From Fulvivirga aurantia (GTDB lineage: Bacteria > Bacteroidota > Bacteroidia > Cytophagales > Cyclobacteriaceae), in contig NZ_SMMD01000862.1 in NCBI RefSeq assembly GCF_009711475.1, positions 1-12,067 on the forward strand: DNA of 12,067 nucleotides, in the 5' to 3' direction. Of this stretch, positions 7,831-12,067 are shown piece after piece. A program made the translations under genes and the position numbers. Numbering within the stretch: position 1 is the first letter of the stretch; every line of letters starts with the position of its first letter. The notes beneath the pieces are model-generated. The model ran no database searches. It was not told where the DNA came from and worked only from the letters and a program-made list of their open reading frames with translations.

Positions 7831-7858
7831 GAAGTGATTAACTATTAAGTCTTGATTT
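7824..7858. repeat. 9-base inverted repeat across the udk stop codon and the -33 box
   Basis: AAATCAAGA (7824-7832) and TCTTGATTT (7850-7858) are perfect inverted copies separated by 17 bases. The pair spans the end of the udk-like gene and contains the TTG -33 element of the next promoter. It may fold in the udk transcript as a weak 3' hairpin or serve as a dyad operator. No clear T run follows in the minus direction, which argues against a standard terminator. Confidence 0.4.
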
Positions 7859-8455
7859 AAGAAAGCCCACAAGCACTTCAAGTGCATTGTCAAGGTGATC
7901 ATTGTTGGGTACAATTAGATCAGATCGATGCTTGATTGGCTCAAGGTATTTGTCATAACTTGGCATCACGTGCTTCTCGAAGCGATATAAAACATCATCA
8001 AGGTCATAACCTCTCTCTACTTTATCTCTGATTATTCGTCTTTTGAGCTTGATGTGATCTTTGGCATCGATAAACAAACGCAAGTCGAGCAATTTATTTA
8101 CTTCCGGATAATGCATCACAAAAAGGCCTTCGATCACGACTATTGGTGCGGGTTCGAACTTAAGTAACTTAGGAACTACATCAGGGTTATTAAAAGTATA
8201 CTCCTGCCTCTCAAAACCAGCTCCCGATTTAAGTTTAGCCACATCTTGCGCCAGATCTTCAGCATTTATTGACTTAGGTGTGTCAAAATTCTGAACACCA
8301 TTTTCATCTTTGGGCTGCTGATCTCTTGGTAAGTAATAATTGTCTTGAGATAGCAAGCAAATTTCATCTTTCTCAAATTTGTGAAGAAGGCTGTTTAGAA
8401 AATAGGTTTTACCTGATCCGCTGCCGCCTGTTATGCCTATGAGATACGGTGCCAT
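7838..8455 (-). CDS. udk: Uridine kinase-like P-loop kinase (Udk/phosphoribulokinase family)
   Basis: The family phosphorylates uridine or cytidine with ATP or GTP in pyrimidine salvage, in the cytosol. The 205-residue protein shows the Walker A loop GGSGSGKT at 10-17, the substrate-side motif SQDNYY at 36-41, NFDTP at 56-60, VVIEGLF at 106-112 (Walker B-like position) and the lid region RRIIRDKVERGYDL at 139-152. Its length is close to the 213 residues of the E. coli enzyme. Two positions differ from what I recall of true uridine kinases: the base-contacting histidine five residues after the conserved tyrosine (Y86) is P91, and the RGR of the lid is RGY (Y150). It may therefore act on another nucleoside or small substrate. 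It starts one base after the rdgB stop, so translation is coupled to the upstream genes. The family is certain; the uridine substrate is not. Confidence 0.8.
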   Translation of the reverse strand: MAPYLIGITGGSGSGKTYFLNSLLHKFEKDEICLLSQDNYYLPRDQQPKDENGVQNFDTPKSINAEDLAQDVAKLKSGAGFERQEYTFNNPDVVPKLLKFEPAPIVVIEGLFVMHYPEVNKLLDLRLFIDAKDHIKLKRRIIRDKVERGYDLDDVLYRFEKHVMPSYDKYLEPIKHRSDLIVPNNDHLDNALEVLVGFLKSRLNS

Positions 8456-8456
8456 T

Positions 8457-9035
8457 TTATTTCGAAAGATGATTTAAATATTGAACTAGTTTTTTTACAG
8501 CCTCACCTCTGTGGCTGATTTTATTCTTTTCTTCGCTACTCATTTCAGCAAAACTACTATCAAACCCTTTGGGCTGAAAGATTGGATCGTAGCCAAATCC
8601 TTTCTCTCCTGCTTTGCTTTTCAGTATTGTGCCCTTCACTACACCTTCAAACTGCTTTACTTTACCATCTAAAATGAGCGTAATCACAGTTCTAAACTGA
8701 GCTGATCGATCTCCTATATCGGCCATCTTGTCTAACAATAGACGCATATTGGCCTCAGAATCATGATGAACACCAGCATAGCGAGCAGAATAAACTCCTG
8801 GTTCGCCATCAAGTGCAAATACCTCAAGGCCCGTGTCATCAGAAAAGCAGTCGACATTGTAGTTTTTGAAAACATACTCGGCTTTTTGATGAGAGTTGCC
8901 TTCAAGGGTATTTTGATCTTCAGGTAAATCACCTGAATGACCGATGTCTTTAAGACTTAAAATATGGAAATCAGGGAGTAATTCCCTGATTTCCTGTAGT
9001 TTATTGTCATTATTTGTGGCGAAGCAAATTTCCAT
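8457..9035 (-). CDS. rdgB: Non-canonical purine NTP pyrophosphatase, RdgB/HAM1 family
   Basis: This house-cleaning enzyme hydrolyses ITP, dITP and XTP to the monophosphate and pyrophosphate, keeping deaminated purines out of DNA and RNA. All family motifs are present in the 192 residues: the phosphate-binding TNNDNKLQEI at 7-16, the catalytic region FSDDTGLEV at 64-72 (D67 corresponds to the general base), the RYAG at 85-88, GFGYDPIF at 146-153 for base recognition and SHRG at 174-177. The E. coli protein is of similar size (197 residues). The ATG overlaps the stop of the upstream FKBP gene by one base (TAATG), and udk begins one base after its own stop, so the three are translationally coupled. 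Nothing is missing. Confidence 0.96.
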   Translation of the reverse strand: MEICFATNNDNKLQEIRELLPDFHILSLKDIGHSGDLPEDQNTLEGNSHQKAEYVFKNYNVDCFSDDTGLEVFALDGEPGVYSARYAGVHHDSEANMRLLLDKMADIGDRSAQFRTVITLILDGKVKQFEGVVKGTILKSKAGEKGFGYDPIFQPKGFDSSFAEMSSEEKNKISHRGEAVKKLVQYLNHLSK

Positions 9036-9529
9036 TATTTCACCTCTAATAAATCAATATCAAAAATAAGATTGGCGTTAGGTGGTATTGAGCCAGACCC
9101 TCTCGATCCGTAAGCATACACTGATGGTATATAAAGTGTAACCTCACCACCACTCGCTATGAGAGGAATACCAATTTGCCACCCTGTAATTAATGCAGAC
9201 AACGGAAATGTTACCGGATTTGACGATTTATCAAAAACACTCCCATTTGACATCAATTTACCAACATAATTTACCGTAACTGAATTACAGATATTAGGAT
9301 TACTTCCTTCGCCACTAGCATTTATTACGTATCTCAGGCCATTTTCCATTTCAGTAGCCGTAATGTTGTTCTCTTGCAAATAAGTGTCAATAGCTTCAAC
9401 ATCTTTGACTAGCTGTGCCTGGTCAACTGATAGATTTGGCTGAGCGCTACATGCTTCGTCATCATCGCCACATGCCGTAAATAAGAGGCCTGCTACCAGC
9501 AAAAAGGCAATATAATATAGTTTATTCAC
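9035..9529 (-). CDS. FKBP-type peptidyl-prolyl isomerase lipoprotein (short, GldI-like)
   Basis: The 164-residue protein begins with a lipoprotein signal ending in LLFTAC, with lipidation at C20. The cysteine is followed by GDDDE (21-25), resembling the acidic surface-export signal of Bacteroidota lipoproteins. After a short helix (DVEAIDTYLQENNI) comes one FKBP domain (about 63-164) with the usual pocket residues: Y88, F99/D100, F108, I114, W117, Y140 and F156. IPPNANLIFDIDLL closes it, so isomerase activity is expected. Two extra cysteines (C27, C81) could pair. I choose GTG at 9527-9529, which overlaps the upstream stop by 8 bases; an in-frame TTG at 9538 would add LKK and is also credible. 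GldI of Flavobacterium is a lipoprotein of this type, but the sequence does not prove that role. The protein is a clear paralogue of the gene just upstream. Confidence 0.85.
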   Translation of the reverse strand: MNKLYYIAFLLVAGLLFTACGDDDEACSAQPNLSVDQAQLVKDVEAIDTYLQENNITATEMENGLRYVINASGEGSNPNICNSVTVNYVGKLMSNGSVFDKSSNPVTFPLSALITGWQIGIPLIASGGEVTLYIPSVYAYGSRGSGSIPPNANLIFDIDLLEVK

Positions 9530-10466
9530 CTTTTTCAACTTCTAAAAGCTCGATATCGAATACAAGTATTGAGTTCTCTCCGATTACCGGACCTCTTGCT
9601 CTTGGTCCGTAAGCCATAGTTGACGGGATGTACAAAGTAGCTTTTGCTCCTTCAGAAAGGTAAGTTAAACCTTCGTCCCATCCTCTGATCACAGAACCCT
9701 GACCTAGAGTTACAGAAAATGGCTCATATGGCTCTCTTTGCTCATTATAGAAACCAAATTCCTGTGCTTTGTCTTTCATACTTGAGTCGAAGTAACCACC
9801 ATTCAACACCTTACCGATGTAGTTAACAGTCACTTTGTCTCCAGCTTCAGCTTGCTCTCCATTACCTTCTTCGGTAATCACATAACGTAAGCCTGATTCT
9901 GCTTTTTGTGCTTCTATGTTATTTTCAGCAAGATAATTATCGATAGTTTCGATATCATTCTCTAATTGAGCCTCAGCTTCTTTCGCAGCTTTAGCTTGTT
10001 GCTGAGCCATTATCTTCTGCTGCCAAGATCTGAATCCTTCTTCATCTAGCACCTCTTCAACACCTACATGGAATGTAAATACTTCAGTAGAATCTACATT
10101 TGGAGGTAAAGGTCTTCTAAAGGTATTTGAAAAAAGATCAACAGCTGATACATCAAAAGTAACACTATCGCCTTTATCTAACATGTTGAAAATTTCGTTG
10201 ATTCCCTTAGAATTTTTCCAAAGGCTATCTACTTTCATCGTAGGCGTTGGCATTTCATTTTCTGTAGTGCTCATCCAAACTGAATCATTCGCATCAGCAA
10301 ATTTCATATTTAGCAATATGTAACTGCTATCAGGTATCTCGCCTTCACCTTTTTCTAACACTGTGTAAGAAAGCCCTGAAGAAGTTTTCTTCTCAGTAGT
10401 AGAGTTGCATGCCGCAAAGCCAACAACAAAAGCCAACAACGTAATTGATTTCGTTAGTTTTATCAT
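9522..10466 (-). CDS. FKBP-type peptidyl-prolyl isomerase lipoprotein with two FKBP-like domains
   Basis: The 314-residue lipoprotein has a signal ending GFAAC (C20). The following residues NSTTEKK lack an acidic export motif, so it probably stays in the periplasmic leaflet. Residues about 31-140 look like a degenerate FKBP domain (GLSYTVLEKGEGE, then MLDKGDSVTFDV), with most pocket aromatics gone. An A/Q/E/K-rich helix (about 147-172, coiled-coil-like) leads to the second, intact domain (about 192-310). Its pocket residues are Y216, F226/D227, F250, V259/I260, W263, Y286 and F303. This is reminiscent of FkpA/Mip-type proteins, where an N-terminal helix or domain binds clients and the C-terminal domain isomerises prolines; the comparison is inference. 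The ATG lies 34 bases after the nrnA stop, and the 3' end overlaps the second FKBP gene. Confidence 0.88.
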   Translation of the reverse strand: MIKLTKSITLLAFVVGFAACNSTTEKKTSSGLSYTVLEKGEGEIPDSSYILLNMKFADANDSVWMSTTENEMPTPTMKVDSLWKNSKGINEIFNMLDKGDSVTFDVSAVDLFSNTFRRPLPPNVDSTEVFTFHVGVEEVLDEEGFRSWQQKIMAQQQAKAAKEAEAQLENDIETIDNYLAENNIEAQKAESGLRYVITEEGNGEQAEAGDKVTVNYIGKVLNGGYFDSSMKDKAQEFGFYNEQREPYEPFSVTLGQGSVIRGWDEGLTYLSEGAKATLYIPSTMAYGPRARGPVIGENSILVFDIELLEVEKGE

Positions 10467-10500
10467 TAAATTATTATTTATGGATTTTCAAAAATTAGGT

Positions 10501-11529
10501 TTAAACAAATGCTTTCACTGCGCTGGTAAGCTCAGCTTTATATTTTTCGAGTAGGTCTTCAAACTTTGTTACCGTTTTATCCAACGTTTCGTGAGAAATA
10601 CCCCCGGCTGCATTTTTATGGCCGCCACCGCTAAAGTGAGCTCTGGCAAATTCATTTACAGAAAAATCACCAACAGATCTAAATGACATTTTTACTGCCT
10701 CCGTTCTATCTATAATTACCGCTGCAAACTTTATCCCTTCTATAGACAGGGCATAATTCACCAAACCTTCTGTATCACCCGTTTTAGAGTGGAACTGCTT
10801 AAGCTCATCTGCACTGATCGCGAAATAAGCGGTGTGGTATTCTTTAATTACCTTAAGCTTTTCGTTGAGTGCATAGCCCAAAAACTTCACCCTATCAATT
10901 GAGTTGGTATCATATACCAGTTTAGAAACCTTAGAAGTATCAGCGCCAATTTCTACCAACTGGGCGCAAACCATAAACACATTTTTAGAGGTGTTAGGGT
11001 GTTTGAAGCTTCCTGTGTCTGTCATTATGCCTGCATAGAGACTTTCTGCGATATTTTTATCGATCAGAGATTTTTCTCCCATTTCACAAATGAGGTCATA
11101 CACAAGCTCGGCAGTAGCAGCCGCATCGGTACTCCAATGCACATAATCGGCAAAATCTTCAGGCTCAAGGTGGTGGTCGATAAGTACCTTCACCGCCTTA
11201 GACTTTCCTACCTCCTCGCCCAGCTCGTTGATACGCTTAAGGCTGGAAAAATCAAGGCAAAAAATTATATCTGCCTCTTCAACCAGCTCAGCTGATTTTT
11301 CCTCGTTCCCCTCGTTATAAATAATCACCTCATCGTTGCCGTGCATCCAGGTGAGAAAATTGGCATAATCGGTAGGTGCGATAACAGATACCTCGTGGCC
11401 TTTTTTCTTAAGAAACCCTGCTAAACCCAGTGACGAACCCAATGCATCTGCATCTGGTTTGTGGTGGGTCGTGATCACAACTTTTTTGGGTGTACTTATT
11501 AAAGATTTAAATGCTTCTAAATTTTGCAT
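10501..11529 (-). CDS. nrnA: DHH/DHHA1 phosphoesterase, NrnA-type nanoRNase/pAp phosphatase
   Basis: NrnA-type enzymes degrade 2-5 base nanoRNAs to mononucleotides and often dephosphorylate 3'-phosphoadenosine 5'-phosphate. Numbering from the ATG chosen here (342 residues), the metal-binding motifs are THHKPDADALGSS (21-33), CLDFS (91-95), the DHH triad (118-120) and GIMTDTGSF (167-175). The C-terminal DHHA1 domain has the substrate loop SGGGHKNAAGG at 300-310. A longer in-frame start exists, but the codon at 11545-11547 is GTG and the family usually begins close to the MQNLEAF seen here, so ATG at 11527-11529 is preferred. It heads the minus-strand cluster, divergent from ndk. The activity split between nanoRNA and pAp cannot be read from sequence. 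Confidence 0.93.
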   Translation of the reverse strand: MQNLEAFKSLISTPKKVVITTHHKPDADALGSSLGLAGFLKKKGHEVSVIAPTDYANFLTWMHGNDEVIIYNEGNEEKSAELVEEADIIFCLDFSSLKRINELGEEVGKSKAVKVLIDHHLEPEDFADYVHWSTDAAATAELVYDLICEMGEKSLIDKNIAESLYAGIMTDTGSFKHPNTSKNVFMVCAQLVEIGADTSKVSKLVYDTNSIDRVKFLGYALNEKLKVIKEYHTAYFAISADELKQFHSKTGDTEGLVNYALSIEGIKFAAVIIDRTEAVKMSFRSVGDFSVNEFARAHFSGGGHKNAAGGISHETLDKTVTKFEDLLEKYKAELTSAVKAFV

Positions 11530-11544
11530 TATTAGTTGAGTTGC

Positions 11545-11573
11545 CACTTAATAAAACACTAAGTGACTTTTTT
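11545..11573 (+). other. Hairpin plus T run in the nrnA leader region
   Basis: CACTTA (11545-11550) and TAAGTG (11560-11565) pair around a 9-base loop, and the plus strand then has a run of six T (11568-11573). On the plus strand this resembles a weak intrinsic terminator, which could stop antisense transcripts leaving nrnA. On the minus strand it would be a leader hairpin about 16 bases before the nrnA ATG. The stem is only six pairs. Confidence 0.3.
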
Positions 11574-11582
11574 GATAAACGG

Positions 11583-11613
11583 CAAAATTGACAATAAAAT
11601 AACTCAAATACAA
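11583..11613 (-). promoter_or_regulatory. Candidate promoter for nrnA and the downstream cluster
   Basis: On the minus strand TTG (11611-11613) is followed after 20 bases by CAATTTTG (11583-11590), one mismatch from TAnnTTTG. Predicted transcription start is near 11577, about 48 bases before the chosen nrnA ATG. Position between divergent genes supports it; the -7 mismatch keeps confidence moderate. Confidence 0.5.
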
Positions 11614-11652
11614 AATACAGGGTTTACAATAAAAAGATGAACGACATGAAGT

Positions 11653-11683
11653 GTGTCTATTAATAAATAATGCACTAGTTTTG
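11653..11683 (+). promoter_or_regulatory. ndk: Candidate ndk promoter
   Basis: TAGTTTTG at 11676-11683 matches the Bacteroidota -7 consensus TAnnTTTG at every defined base. The -33 region has only GTG (11653-11655, 20 bases upstream) in place of TTG. The predicted start near 11688 leaves an A-rich leader of about 25 bases before the ATG at 11713, with no Shine-Dalgarno. Confidence 0.6.
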
Positions 11684-11712
11684 CAGCAAAATTTAAAATC
11701 ACCAAAAATATT

Positions 11713-12067
11713 ATGGCTGGAACAAGAACTTTTACAATGATAAAGCCAGACGCAGTAAGCGCTGGTAACTCTGGAGCTATCATAAAAATGATCGAAGAAG
11801 CAGGTTTTAAAATCATCGCGATGAAGAAAACTGCAATGTCTAAAGAAACAGCAGGTAAATTTTATGCTGTACATGCCGAAAGACCATTTTACAACGACCT
11901 TACTACTTACATGTCTTCAGGATCAATCATTCCTATGATTCTTGAAAAAGACAACGCTGTAGAAGATTTTAGAAAACTAATTGGCGCGACAAACCCAAAA
12001 GAGGCTGAAGAAGGAACAATCAGAGCGCTTTTTGCCGAGTCTATCGAAGCTAACGCTATACACGGCT
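11713..12067 (+). CDS. ndk: Nucleoside diphosphate kinase (3' truncated by window)
   Basis: Ndk transfers the gamma phosphate from ATP to other nucleoside diphosphates through a phosphohistidine, balancing NTP and dNTP pools. The visible 118 residues begin [15 protein letters not shown] and contain the full set of active-site residues reached before the edge. These are K11, Y51, F59, R87, T93, R104, N114 and the catalytic H117 in NAIHG. A normal protein of about 139 residues would need roughly 20 more codons beyond the window. It is read divergently from nrnA, with a candidate promoter in the 183-base gap. The stretch [18 protein letters not shown] (69-86) departs a little from the common SGP-V form but keeps the family pattern. 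The ATG at 11713 gives the canonical N terminus. Confidence 0.96.
   Translation, partial: MAGTRTFTMIKPDAVSAGNSGAIIKMIEEAGFKIIAMKKTAMSKETAGKFYAVHAERPFYNDLTTYMSSGSIIPMILEKDNAVEDFRKLIGATNPKEAEEGTIRALFAESIEANAIHG

Noticed and set aside
10467..10500. Possible -7 box (AATTTTTG on the minus strand) before the two-domain FKBP gene
   Set aside because: One mismatch and no TTG at 17-23 bases upstream; the 34-base gap is better explained as an operon junction.
10999..11295. 98-codon open frame on the plus strand inside nrnA
   Set aside because: It lies wholly antisense to a gene with all DHH/DHHA1 motifs, and its translation has no recognisable domain or signal.
11529..11547. Six-residue N-terminal extension of nrnA
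   Set aside because: The upstream start codon is GTG, and the ATG at 11527-11529 gives the usual family N terminus.
11548..11874. 108-codon minus-strand frame across the nrnA-ndk gap and into ndk
   Set aside because: Cysteine- and serine-rich translation without domain features; it is mostly antisense to ndk, whose active-site residues are unmistakable, and to promoter sequence.
1..12067. CRISPR array, insertion sequence, tRNA or rRNA, prophage or defence system
   Set aside because: No spaced long repeats, transposase or integrase motifs, cloverleaf or rRNA-like sequence, or defence domains were found; the genes are core or housekeeping types.

Overview
The window looks like an ordinary chromosomal stretch from a marine or soil Bacteroidota, most likely Cytophagales-type (inference). 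It carries the gliding-motility lipoprotein gene gldH, a fused SecD-SecF protein of 1000 residues, and several Bacteroidota-style lipoproteins. It also has promoters of the Bacteroidota type (TTG, about 19-20 bases, TAnnTTTG) and A/T-rich translation starts without a clear Shine-Dalgarno. I see no mobile element, rRNA, tRNA, CRISPR array or phage remnant, and no sign of recent transfer.

Left part, plus strand (1-4254): the 3' portion of gldH, then trkA and trkH, which together encode a complete Trk-type potassium uptake system. After these comes a secreted thioredoxin-fold/TPR protein with a single-cysteine WCGD active site. Its upstream region holds four helically phased TTAACA-like hexamers that resemble a binding array for a PhoB/PhoP-family response regulator. 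A strong bidirectional terminator (4277-4308) separates this plus-strand block from the minus-strand block.

Middle and right part, minus strand (11529 down to 4328): nrnA (DHH phosphoesterase), two tandem FKBP-type peptidyl-prolyl isomerase lipoproteins, rdgB (non-canonical purine NTP pyrophosphatase) and a udk-like kinase. The genes from the first FKBP through udk overlap or abut, and 34 bases separate nrnA from the first FKBP, so all five could form one transcription unit. A 122-residue membrane-anchored or secreted protein of unknown function follows with its own well-matched promoter, and then secDF. At the right edge ndk (nucleoside diphosphate kinase) runs divergently from nrnA and is cut by the window end just after its catalytic histidine.

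Functional themes are nucleotide and nanoRNA housekeeping (nrnA, ndk, rdgB, udk-like) and envelope biogenesis or protein export and folding (secDF, FKBPs, GldH, thioredoxin), plus potassium uptake. I found no convincing undescribed multi-gene system. The most useful leads are the phased repeat array before the thioredoxin gene, the substituted base-recognition positions in the udk-like kinase, the surface-export-like motif on one FKBP lipoprotein, and the uncharacterised 122-residue gene.
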